Shown here in pieces: positions 41,334-47,912 of a stretch of DNA of 47,912 nucleotides. The notes under the pieces were generated by a model, which ran no database searches, was not told where the DNA came from, and saw only the letters and a list, made by a program, of their open reading frames with translations. This DNA comes from an uncultured Oscillospiraceae bacterium (GTDB taxonomy: Bacteria; Bacillota; Clostridia; Oscillospirales; Oscillospiraceae). A program made the position numbers and the translations under genes. Position 1 is the stretch's first letter, and every line of letters begins with the position of its first letter. Location of the stretch: assembly GCA_947631865.1 (NCBI GenBank), contig CANRNF010000014.1:1-47912 (forward strand). The letters run 5' to 3'.

Positions 41334-42384
41334 CGAGAAATGGATCGCGGCGGACCACGCCGCGCTGCAATATATGGGCCGCATCGACTTTGACGACCCA
41401 AAGGAACCGGTGTGGGTGTTCCCGGCCACCTTCGTGAAGGTGCGCTTCACGGGGAGCTTCATCCGGGCCGTGGTGACCAATATGCGGGGCTGCTGGGACA
41501 ACTACCTGGGCGTGCTGCTGGACGGCGTCCAGTCCACCATCCCCCTGGCCCCGGCGGGCCGTCAGGAGCTGACCCTGGGCCAGGACCTGAGCCCGGGGAC
41601 CCATGAGCTCACGCTTTTCAAGCGCCAGGACTCCTGCCACCAGCTGCGCTTTCACGGGCTTATCGTGGGGTCGGACGCGGTGCTGTCCGCCCCGGAGCCC
41701 CTGCCGGCCCGGCGGATCGAGGTCTACGGCGACAGCGTATCCGCCGGGGAGGTGGCGGAGGCGGTGGAATTCTGCGGCCAGGTGGACCCGCCTCACAGCG
41801 GGGAGTATCACAACAGCTACTATTCCTTCCCCTGGTACACCGCCCGGATGCTGAACGCCCAGCTCCACGATATCGCCCAGGGGGGCATCGCTCTCATGGA
41901 CGGCACCGGCTACTTCGCCGCCCCCAACTACCGGGGCATGGAGTACATGTACGACAAGATAGAATATAACCCGGATATCGATAGACTCAAACTGTGGGAC
42001 TTCTCCCGCTGGACGCCCCACGTGGTGGTGGTGGCCGTGGGCCAGAACGACAGCTATCCGGACGACTACATGGCCCGGGACATGGAGTGCCCTCAGGCCG
42101 TCGCCTGGCGGGAGCATTACGCCGCCTTTGTGAAAAAGCTGCGGGCGGTCTATCCCAAGGCGGTCATCATCCTGTCCACCACCATCCTCATGCACCACGC
42201 CAACTGGGACGAGTCCATCGACCGGGTCTGCCGGGAACTGGGAGATGATAAGGTCTACCACTTCCTCTACAGCCAGAACGGCCGGGGCACACCGGGCCAT
42301 ATCCGGGCCCCCGAGGCGGAGCAGATGGGCCGGGAGCTGAGCGGGTTCATCGCCTCCCTGGGCCAGAGCGTGTGGGAGGACTGA
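41323..42384 (+). CDS. CE2-like acetyl esterase (jelly-roll plus SGNH domain)
   Basis: A 353-residue cytoplasmic esterase that probably removes acetyl groups from imported manno-oligosaccharides. The N-terminal beta jelly-roll (about 1-128) and the SGNH hydrolase domain (about 132-350) are in the CE2 order. The GDS nucleophile is S138 (VYGDSVSAGE), the oxyanion glycine lies in AQGGIALMDG, the GQND block is VAVGQNDSYPDDY, and the likely histidine is in GHIRAPEA. No signal peptide is present. In Roseburia a CE2/CE17 pair deacetylates mannan oligomers inside the cell; the neighbour at 42387 would be the CE17 partner. Family is judged by eye. Confidence 0.82.
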   Translation: MNDNEKWIAADHAALQYMGRIDFDDPKEPVWVFPATFVKVRFTGSFIRAVVTNMRGCWDNYLGVLLDGVQSTIPLAPAGRQELTLGQDLSPGTHELTLFKRQDSCHQLRFHGLIVGSDAVLSAPEPLPARRIEVYGDSVSAGEVAEAVEFCGQVDPPHSGEYHNSYYSFPWYTARMLNAQLHDIAQGGIALMDGTGYFAAPNYRGMEYMYDKIEYNPDIDRLKLWDFSRWTPHVVVVAVGQNDSYPDDYMARDMECPQAVAWREHYAAFVKKLRAVYPKAVIILSTTILMHHANWDESIDRVCRELGDDKVYHFLYSQNGRGTPGHIRAPEAEQMGRELSGFIASLGQSVWED

Positions 42385-42386
42385 CC

Positions 42387-43490
42387 ATGGACATGAAAAA
42401 AGCCATCGTCCGCCGTGGCGACACCGGGCGTCTCGCCGCCGTCATGGCCCGGGCGGCCCGGGGCGAGAGCGTGTGCGTGGGGTTTCTGGGCGGGTCCATC
42501 ACCCAGGGCTCCCTGGCCTCGGAACTATCCCTGTGCTACGCCAGTCTCGTGGCGGACTGGTGGCGGAAAAACTTTCCCGCCGCGGCCATCCGGGACGTGA
42601 ACGCCGGCATCGGCGGCACCACCTCCCAGTTCGGCGCGGCCCGGGCGGAGGAGGACCTTCTGCGCTTTGGCCCGGACGTGGTGTTCATCGAGTTCTCCGT
42701 GAACGACGAGAACACGGCCCATTTCCGGGAGACTTACGAGGGCCTGGTGCGCCGGGTGTATAAGACCGGCGCGGCGGTGGTGCTGCTGCACAACGTGCGC
42801 TATGACGACGGGTCCAGCGCCGAGGACGTGCACCGGGAGGTGGGGGACCACTACGACCTGCCCTCCGTGAGCCTCCGGGCCCTGCTCTGGCCGGAGGTGG
42901 CCGCCGGGCGCGTCCCCGCCCGGGAGGTGACGGCGGACGACCTCCACCCCAACGACCGTGGCCACGCCATCGTGGCTGCCGCGGTAACGGCCCTGCTGGA
43001 TGAGGTGAAGGCCCAGGCGGAGGCGGGCGCGCCGGAGGTCAAAGAGAAGCCCTTGCCCGCGCCGCTGACCGAAAACGCCTATGAGGCCAGCGTCCGGTAT
43101 CGGAACGACAACGCGGAGCCGGAGCTTCGCGGCTTCGCGCCCGACCACACGCCCCAGGAGCACATCACCCAGATGTTCCGCCGGGGGTACACCGCCGGAC
43201 ACACCGGCGACACCATCCGCTTCACCGTGGAGGGGACCTGCCTCGCGGTGCAGTACCGCAAGAGCGTGAAAAAGCCCGCCCCCATCGCAAAGGCGGTGGT
43301 GGACGGGGACAAGAGCCGGGCGGTGGTATTGGACGCCAACTTCGATGAAGACTGGGGGGACTGCCTGTACCTGCAGGACCTGCTGGTCCACGGCCCGGAC
43401 GGGCCCCACACGGTGGACATCACCCTCACCGAGGCCCATGAAAACGACGCTGTTCCGTTTTATCTGGTGTCGATTATTGCGTCGCGGTAG
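42387..43490 (+). CDS. CE17-like SGNH acetyl-mannan esterase with C-terminal binding-like domain
   Basis: A 367-residue cytoplasmic esterase. The SGNH domain (about 1-215) has nucleophile S37 (FLGGSITQG), GIGGTTS, SVNDEN and the DDLHPND motif with D184 and H187. A second domain of about 130 residues (ENAYEASVRYRNDNAEPELRG) is beta-rich and in the place of the CBM35 of CE17 enzymes. With CE2 it would clear acetyl groups at different positions of mannose residues. ATG 42387 follows GGGAGG by 7 bp; a GTG 15 bp upstream overlaps the CE2 stop. Last gene of the long plus-strand operon. Confidence 0.82.
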   Translation: MDMKKAIVRRGDTGRLAAVMARAARGESVCVGFLGGSITQGSLASELSLCYASLVADWWRKNFPAAAIRDVNAGIGGTTSQFGAARAEEDLLRFGPDVVFIEFSVNDENTAHFRETYEGLVRRVYKTGAAVVLLHNVRYDDGSSAEDVHREVGDHYDLPSVSLRALLWPEVAAGRVPAREVTADDLHPNDRGHAIVAAAVTALLDEVKAQAEAGAPEVKEKPLPAPLTENAYEASVRYRNDNAEPELRGFAPDHTPQEHITQMFRRGYTAGHTGDTIRFTVEGTCLAVQYRKSVKKPAPIAKAVVDGDKSRAVVLDANFDEDWGDCLYLQDLLVHGPDGPHTVDITLTEAHENDAVPFYLVSIIASR

Positions 43491-43502
43491 GCGAAAATGA
43501 GA

Positions 43503-43529
43503 AAAGGGCGCGTCTGCAACGCGCCCTTT
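43503..43529. terminator. Terminator of the mannan operon
   Basis: AAAGGGCGCG, 7-nt loop, CGCGCCCTTT, 12 bp after the CE17 stop. Symmetric A/T ends allow it to work on both strands. Confidence 0.75.
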
Positions 43530-43536
43530 ACATATT

Positions 43537-43655
43537 GGAGCCTCCCTCAGACGAGGGAGGTGGCCGCCAAAGGCGGACGGAGGGAGGGAAAACTTTAATA
43601 CTATTTCCCTCCCCCAGTCGGCTGCGCCGACAGCCCCCTCGTCTGAGGGGGCCTT
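43537..43655. repeat. Short palindromic intergenic element, divergent relative
   Basis: A 119-bp element with terminal inverted repeats (GCCTCCCTCAGACGAGGGAGG left, CCCCCTCGTCTGAGGGGGCC right) and an inner stem (GTCGGCTGCGCCGAC). It has the same design as the elements at 14075 and 47116 but different sequence. It sits between convergent genes and may help end transcription from both sides. The right arm is followed by TTTTCC. Confidence 0.7.
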
Positions 43656-43682
43656 TTCCTATCCCAAAGCGGCATGCACCAT

Positions 43683-44867
43683 TCACACATAAATTTCCGG
43701 GTCCCGGCGCATCAGCTCCATGCACATCCGGCCGTTGTGGTACGGGCACTTCCAGGGCTCCAGGATGGGCATCCCCGGCACGGGCGCGCCGAACTTGTCC
43801 ACGGAGTGGAACCACTCGCTGCCGGGCCGGTGGTCCACCTGCTTTTCCTCGATGAACCGGAAGGTGGCGGCGGCCGCGTCCCGGTACTTTGTCTCGCCGG
43901 GCAGCTTCTGCCAGAGATTCACCAGGCCCACCACCGTCTCCGCCTGGACCCACCAGATGCGTGTCTCGTTCACCACGCCCCGGTCGCACTCGTTGGCCAG
44001 GGAGTCGTGGCTGTAGGCGGCGTCGAATACCGCCTGGGCCATGTCCTGGTCCAGGGCGGAGATGCGGGCGGTGCGCTCGCTGTCCCCCAGCAGGGCGCAG
44101 CCCCAGTCCATGAGCCAGCTGGACTCGATATCGTGGCCGTAGCTGTATAGGTCGATGATGGAGTTGTAGTTCTCGTCGAAGAACACCAGCTGCCGCCGCA
44201 GGGCGGGGGAGTATATCTTATCCTCGTAGATATCCAGGATCCGCTCCATGGCCTTGCCCACGGTGGGGTCGTGGGTGGCCTCGTACAGGCCGGAGTAGCC
44301 CTCGAACACGTGCAGGAGGGTGTTCATGGTCTTGGCGGCCATGACGCCGTTCTCGCTGAGCTTTTCGTTGGACTCCGGGCCCCAGCCGGCGGTGAACGCC
44401 TCCAGATAGCCCACCTCGTCGGTGCAGTGTTCCTCGATGACATGGAACAGGTCCATGGCCAGGTCCCGGACCTCTTCGTCCCCGGTGAGCTGGTAATAGG
44501 CCGCCAGGGCGTAGATGGCGAAGGCCTGGTTATAGGTGTGCTTGGTGGTATCCAGGGGCTTGCCGTCATAGGTCATGCTCCAGAAGATACCCCCGTGCTC
44601 CCGGTCGATACAGTGGTCCGCCATAAAGCGGTAGGCGTGATCGGCGTAGGGGCGCAGGTCCTCCCGGCCCAGGTCCATGGCCGCCCGGGAGAAGAACCAC
44701 AGGATGCGGCTGTTGAGGATGCAGCCCTTCTCCGCCTTCCTATCAAGGACCAGATCCTGGCCCATGTAGCCGTAATACCCGCCGAAAGAGTCGTCTTTGA
44801 GGGCGATCCAGAAGGGCAGAATGACCTGCTCCAGGTGCCGCTTAGCCGCGGCAGAGATCCTTTCCAT
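43683..44867 (-). CDS. Cellobiose/mannobiose 2-epimerase (AGE family)
   Basis: A 394-residue (alpha/alpha)6-barrel epimerase that turns the reducing-end sugar of a beta-1,4-disaccharide from mannose to glucose, for example mannobiose to mannosyl-glucose. Family markers are HTYNQAFAIYALAAYYQLTG, SYGHDIESSWLM, ETRIWWVQAE and KCPYHNGRMCMELM, which together contain the catalytic and substrate-binding histidines and tryptophans. Length is usual. It is cytoplasmic. It is third in the minus-strand operon behind GH26 and LacI, 12 bp after LacI, with AAGGAGG before the ATG. The product would normally be cleaved by a GH130 phosphorylase, which is not in the window. Confidence 0.92.
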   Translation of the reverse strand: MERISAAAKRHLEQVILPFWIALKDDSFGGYYGYMGQDLVLDRKAEKGCILNSRILWFFSRAAMDLGREDLRPYADHAYRFMADHCIDREHGGIFWSMTYDGKPLDTTKHTYNQAFAIYALAAYYQLTGDEEVRDLAMDLFHVIEEHCTDEVGYLEAFTAGWGPESNEKLSENGVMAAKTMNTLLHVFEGYSGLYEATHDPTVGKAMERILDIYEDKIYSPALRRQLVFFDENYNSIIDLYSYGHDIESSWLMDWGCALLGDSERTARISALDQDMAQAVFDAAYSHDSLANECDRGVVNETRIWWVQAETVVGLVNLWQKLPGETKYRDAAAATFRFIEEKQVDHRPGSEWFHSVDKFGAPVPGMPILEPWKCPYHNGRMCMELMRRDPEIYV

Positions 44868-44879
44868 GGTGATACCTCC

Positions 44880-45887
44880 TTATTCCACGGCGGTGGAGCG
44901 GCGCTGGATGACCCGGCCGCCCACCACGATATTTTCCGCTACGGGCTCCTCGCCGCTGATCTGGCTTATGAGCTGGTCCACGGCGATGCGCCCCATCTTC
45001 CCGGTGTTGACCCGGTAGGTGGTCAGGGGCGGGAGGCCGGGCCGGTCCTGGTGGTAGTCGTCGTATCCGGCGACGGCGATATCCTCCGGCACCCGGTACC
45101 CGGCCCGGGTCAGGGCGTCGATGAGCAGCAGGGCCGTCTCATCGCAGTTGCACACGAAGGCCTGGGGCATGTCCTCCGGCAGGGTCAGGGGGATATAGGT
45201 GGTGCGCCCCTGGCGGTCCTCTATCACCCAGTCCTCCCGCAGGGGGATCTCCGCCCGGCAGAGGGCCTTGCAGTAACCCAGATACCTGTCCATGATGGAA
45301 CTGGTGGACAGCGCGCTGCCCACGAAGCCGATCCGGTCCCGGCCGGTGTCCAGCAGATGCTTGGTGAGACGGTAACCGCCGGTGATGTTGTCGCTGGTGA
45401 CGCTGCAGACCTCCAAGTCCTCGTCGTAGAAATCCAGCAGCACGTAGGGCAGGCCGCAGGCGCTCACGCTGTGCAGATACGCCCGGTCGATCTCCCCCAG
45501 GAAGATGAGGCCGTCCACCTTCCGCCGCTGGACCATGACGGGCATGGAGCGGCGTCCCTCCGCCTCCGGGGTCACCAGCTCCAGCAGGGCGGAATAGCCG
45601 CACTCGCCGCACCGCTTCACGATGCGGCGGTAGAGGTTGGAGTAAAACGTGTTGTCGGCGAAGAACTGGTCCGCCACCAGCACGCCGATGTTGCCGGAGC
45701 TGGCCTGCACCGGGTGGTGTTCCCGGGTCCGCAGGGGGGTGTAGCCCATCTCCTGGGCCAGCTCCACGATCCTGGCCCTTGTCTCCTCGCTGACGCCGTC
45801 CTTGCCGGACAGGGCCTTGGACACGCTCACCACGCTCACGCCCAGCTGGGCGGCGATATCCGCCATGCGTACCTTCTTATTATCCAT
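44880..45887 (-). CDS. LacI-family transcriptional repressor
   Basis: A 335-residue regulator. The helix-turn-helix and hinge are residues 6-50 (VRMADIAAQLGVSVVSVSKALSGKDGVSEE). The periplasmic-binding-like effector domain covers about 62-330 (IGVLVADQFFADNTFYSNLYR, DIAVAGYDDYHQDRPGLPPLTT). It probably senses a manno-oligosaccharide or a mannosyl-glucose and controls the mannan genes. It overlaps the GH26 gene by 8 bp, so it is made in proportion to it and likely represses its own promoter through the palindrome at 46854-46876. Confidence 0.94.
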   Translation of the reverse strand: MDNKKVRMADIAAQLGVSVVSVSKALSGKDGVSEETRARIVELAQEMGYTPLRTREHHPVQASSGNIGVLVADQFFADNTFYSNLYRRIVKRCGECGYSALLELVTPEAEGRRSMPVMVQRRKVDGLIFLGEIDRAYLHSVSACGLPYVLLDFYDEDLEVCSVTSDNITGGYRLTKHLLDTGRDRIGFVGSALSTSSIMDRYLGYCKALCRAEIPLREDWVIEDRQGRTTYIPLTLPEDMPQAFVCNCDETALLLIDALTRAGYRVPEDIAVAGYDDYHQDRPGLPPLTTYRVNTGKMGRIAVDQLISQISGEEPVAENIVVGGRVIQRRSTAVE

Positions 45888-46836
45888 GGCGTTCCTCCGG
45901 GAGCGACAGGGCGTAGGAGCTTGCGTAGACCGCCTTCAGCGCCTCGTTGGTGTTGCGGCTCTCGCCGACGCAGAATTCCTTGGACCAGGTCATAAAGTAG
46001 GCCCAGGGGACGCGGCTTTTTTCCAGCAGGGCCATGTCCGGCAGGTAGCCGATCTCCGCCAGGGCGGCCACCTTGTTCCGGGTGGTGGCGGCCACCAGGG
46101 CCTCGTACTGCTCCCGGTAATCGGTGGGGGCGTAGGCGCTCAGGTACTCGTCCAGGGACACCACGTCCACGTATTCCTCCCCCGGCCAGCCCTCGGCCAG
46201 ACGGCAGTTCCACACCCATATAAGGTTGTGCAGTCCGTGGACCTGGGTGAAGTGGGTGAACATGAGCTTATACAGCTCCTTCGCCACGGCGGGGCCCTTG
46301 GCGCCCCACCAGAACCATGCGCCGTCCGACTCGTGGAAGGGCCGCCACAGCACGGGGATGTCCTCCTCCAGGAAGGGCCGCAAGAGCGCCGCCATGTCGT
46401 CCATGTCGTGGAAAAAGGCCGCCCGCTCCGGCGTGCCCTCTATAAGCACCCGCCGGGCGTCGAAGTCCGTGTTCTCGGCGTAGAAGGCCTTGTCCCGGCC
46501 GCCGATGGGGGAGTACCAGTGGTAGGTGAACGTCACGATGCCCTTTTGCTGCCGGCCCCAGTCCAGGGCCAGTTCCAGGGTGTTCCGGTCCTCCTGTATC
46601 TCCTTGAGGCAGGCCTCGCCCATGTCGCCGTAGTTGATGTTGGGGGAATAGGCCAGAAGCTCAAAGCCCCGCAGCAGCGGTTCCCGGCCGGTGACCTGGC
46701 GAATGTAGGCCAGCTCCTCCATGGGTACGGTCTGGGTGTGCTGGCCGGTGATGATGGCCCTGCCCGCCACGTCGGAGAGGTAGTTCAAAAGCGCTCTCGC
46801 GTGGGGGGTGGCCTTGGGGTCCACGGGCGTCTGCAT
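45880..46836 (-). CDS. Cytoplasmic GH26 beta-mannanase/mannobiohydrolase
   Basis: A 318-residue GH26 enzyme without signal peptide, about one domain long. Acid/base E169 is in RPFHESDGAWFWWG, nucleophile E261 in AALAEIGY, and substrate-shaping residues in VTFTYHWYSP and YVDVVSLDEYL. It should act inside the cell on imported manno-oligosaccharides, perhaps releasing mannobiose for the epimerase encoded two genes later. It differs clearly from the secreted GH26 at 23592. The start has AAGGAGGAG upstream, and a strong promoter and palindromic operator lie before it. Confidence 0.92.
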   Translation of the reverse strand: MQTPVDPKATPHARALLNYLSDVAGRAIITGQHTQTVPMEELAYIRQVTGREPLLRGFELLAYSPNINYGDMGEACLKEIQEDRNTLELALDWGRQQKGIVTFTYHWYSPIGGRDKAFYAENTDFDARRVLIEGTPERAAFFHDMDDMAALLRPFLEEDIPVLWRPFHESDGAWFWWGAKGPAVAKELYKLMFTHFTQVHGLHNLIWVWNCRLAEGWPGEEYVDVVSLDEYLSAYAPTDYREQYEALVAATTRNKVAALAEIGYLPDMALLEKSRVPWAYFMTWSKEFCVGESRNTNEALKAVYASSYALSLPEERHG

Positions 46837-46853
46837 GGCGGCTCCTCCTTGTA

Positions 46854-46876
46854 AGCTAAATTTAGCTAACGCTTAA
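46854..46876. promoter_or_regulatory. Palindromic operator candidate of the LacI-family repressor
   Basis: A perfect 14-bp palindrome AGCTAAATTTAGCT (46854-46867) overlaps a second imperfect one TTTAGCTAACGCTTAA (46861-46876). They lie just after the -10 box of the GH26-LacI-epimerase promoter, over the expected transcript start, where a repressor would block initiation. A related GCTTAGCTG lies upstream of the -35 box at about 46911-46919. Confidence 0.5.
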
Positions 46877-46880
46877 GCTT

Positions 46881-46910
46881 ATTATAAAGTCAACAGGCTG
46901 GCGATGTCAA
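46881..46910 (-). promoter_or_regulatory. Sigma-A promoter of the GH26-LacI-epimerase operon
   Basis: On the minus strand, TTGACA (46905-46910), 18 bp, TATAAT (46881-46886). Both boxes are perfect consensus. The GH26 start is about 45 bp downstream. Confidence 0.8.
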
Positions 46911-46934
46911 CAGCTAAGCGCCCCGGGGCGAGTC

Positions 46935-46999
46935 AAAAGGCTCCTGAAGACGATGGGGACCCATAAGCGGGTCCCCATTCGTCGGTCAGGGGCCTTTTT
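46935..46999. terminator. Long terminator-like hairpin between mannan locus and second recombinase cassette
   Basis: The stem AAAAGGCTCCTGA..GACGATGGGGACCC pairs with GGGTCCCCATTCGTC..TCAGGGGCCTTTTT over a 6-nt loop, with small internal loops, and a T-run leaves on the plus strand. A second stem lies at 47005-47041 (TTCCCACGAAA/TTTCGTGGGAA). In the 438-bp gap 46837-47274 I see these hairpins, the promoter and operator, and the recombinase leader, but no gene. Confidence 0.65.
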
Positions 47000-47051
47000 C
47001 CTTTTTCCCACGAAACCCGCTGCGCTGGGCTTTCGTGGGAACCCTATTCCC

Positions 47052-47274
47052 GGGGCGCTGTTTGTATTATCTCCGACAATATTGGAAAATGTAGATTGGG
47101 GGACCAGCAACGCATGGAAGGCCCCCTTGTGAAAGGGGGCTGGCAGCGCCGCCAGGCGCTGACTGGGGGATTGTCGTTCGGCTGGCAATCCCCCCGGCCC
47201 TGCGGGCCACCCCCCTTTGACAAGGGGGGCTCCATATGGTGCGGGGCCTTCCAACAAGAAAGGAGATAGTACAA
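47052..47274 (+). repeat. Recombinase leader repeat, copy 2
   Basis: Nearly identical to 14011-14233 (four mismatches over 223 bp) at an offset of 33041 bp, same orientation. An 11-bp inverted pair AGCGCCCCGGG (46917-46927) and CCCGGGGCGCT (47049-47059) frames the hairpins before it. Confidence 0.9.
47116..47233. repeat. Short palindromic intergenic element, copy 2
   Basis: Same 118-bp element as 14075-14192 with one visible base change (CCAGGCGC for CCAAGCGC), again in the recombinase leader. Confidence 0.75.
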
Positions 47275-47912
47275 ATGAAGATCGACAGAGAAGCATTCAG
47301 CGCATTCCAATTGGAGATGCGGGAGCGGGAGTATTGTCCCGCCACGGTGGCGAAATACGGCAAGGTCGTGGGCGAACTGCTGGCCTTCGCCGGGGGCGAG
47401 GTCACGGACAAGGCCACATTGGTGGCGTTCAAGGAGAGTTTGGTCGCCCAAAAGAAGGCCGCCGGGACCGTGAACGGGGCCCTGGCGGCAGTGAATACGT
47501 TTCTGGATTTTTGTGGATACCGTGAATGGCGGCTGAAGTTCCTCCGCGTCCAGCGCCGGAATTTCGCGGATCCCGGCCGGGAACTGAAGAAGAGTGAGTA
47601 TGAAAGGCTGGTGAATACCGCGAGAAAGGAAGGGGACACGAGGCTGGCGCTCCTCCTGGAGACCATGGCGGCAACAGGCGTGCGCGTGAGCGAAGTTCAA
47701 GCGATAACGGCGGAATCTCTGCGGGCCGGCAAGGCTGAAATAATATGCAAGGGAAAGCGCAGAACCATCGTTTTGCCTGGAAAACTATGCAAAACGCTGC
47801 TCAAATACTGCAAAAACATGAATATCGCGTCCGGGCCGGTGTTTTTGAGCAAAAACGGGCTCCCTTTGGACCGGAGCAATATATGGAGAAGCATGAAGCG
47901 GCTGGCGGCAAG
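47275..47912 (+). CDS. Tyrosine recombinase, second copy, 3' end outside the window
   Basis: The open frame from ATG 47275 (AAAGGAGATAG upstream) runs off the window after about 212 codons. It is a close paralog of 14234-15070: the first 19 residues are identical, then it drifts (CPATVAKYGKVVGELLAFAG against SPATVGKYAKAIDMLLTFAG), and it is again nearly identical from residue 100 on (TGVRVSEVQAITAESLRAGK, KGKRRTIVLPGKLCKTLLKY). R137 and K159 are present; the H-x-x-R box and tyrosine lie beyond the edge. By analogy another invertible promoter and surface gene may follow outside the window. The variable N-terminal segment is where target-site choice could differ. Confidence 0.9.
   Translation, partial: MKIDREAFSAFQLEMREREYCPATVAKYGKVVGELLAFAGGEVTDKATLVAFKESLVAQKKAAGTVNGALAAVNTFLDFCGYREWRLKFLRVQRRNFADPGRELKKSEYERLVNTARKEGDTRLALLLETMAATGVRVSEVQAITAESLRAGKAEIICKGKRRTIVLPGKLCKTLLKYCKNMNIASGPVFLSKNGLPLDRSNIWRSMKRLAA

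Noticed and set aside
44271-45995. Plus-strand frame of 574 codons across epimerase and LacI
   Set aside because: It crosses two well-supported minus-strand genes and has antisense composition.

Overview
The window looks like a chromosome segment of a Gram-positive, fairly GC-rich gut Clostridia member, most likely Oscillospiraceae (for example the Flavonifractor/Oscillibacter side of the family). The evidence is AGGAGG-type ribosome binding sites, signal peptides with alanine-rich cleavage sites, FIVAR and cell-wall-binding repeats, a YesL/NHL/Yip1/DUF5696 gene set, and short GC-rich palindromic intergenic repeats of the kind common in those genomes. The genus call is inference. No rRNA, tRNA or CRISPR array was seen.

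Region 1 (1-13577) is a defence and mobility island with lower GC and mixed codon use. It holds the 3' part of a serine recombinase, a complete type I restriction-modification operon (hsdM, hsdS, a small unknown gene, an AbiTii-domain gene, hsdR) on the minus strand, two divergent AAA ATPases of the DUF4143 class, a probably truncated ApeA/HEPN-like gene, and a HEPN/MNT toxin-antitoxin pair.

Region 2 (about 13580-19970) is a phase-variation cassette. An apparently intact tyrosine recombinase (14234-15070) is followed by a 287-bp segment bounded by 20-bp inverted repeats with one mismatch (15079-15098 and 15346-15365). The segment carries a near-consensus sigma-A promoter that at present points away from the next gene. 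That gene encodes a 1189-residue secreted surface protein with FIVAR and cell-wall-binding repeats. After it comes a recombinase-like gene that has lost most catalytic residues. As read, the switch is OFF: the promoter fires into an intrinsic terminator built from the left inverted repeat itself.

Region 3 (19971-46910) is a large beta-mannan (galactoglucomannan) utilisation locus. Plus strand: secreted GH5, GH36 alpha-galactosidase, secreted GH26 mannanase, YesL-type protein, a solute-binding protein fused to carbohydrate-binding-like domains, two permeases, an NHL/Yip1/DUF5696 membrane module, two more permeases, a secreted protein with three tandem repeats, a second solute-binding protein, a second YesL, and two SGNH esterases resembling the CE2 and CE17 acetyl-mannan esterases. 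Minus strand: an operon of cytoplasmic GH26, LacI-family repressor and cellobiose/mannobiose 2-epimerase with a strong promoter and a palindromic operator candidate. Expected scheme: secreted GH26 and GH5 cut mannan; ABC systems import acetylated, galactosylated oligomannosides; CE2/CE17 deacetylate; GH36 removes galactose; cytoplasmic GH26 shortens chains; the epimerase makes mannosyl-glucose. The GH130 phosphorylase and the ABC ATPase expected for this scheme are not in the window.

Region 4 (46911-47912) carries a second, near-identical copy of the recombinase cassette (untranslated leader with four mismatches in 223 bp, plus the 5' end of the gene), cut by the window end. The mannan locus and the surface-protein gene therefore lie between two direct copies of a recombinase gene about 33 kb apart.
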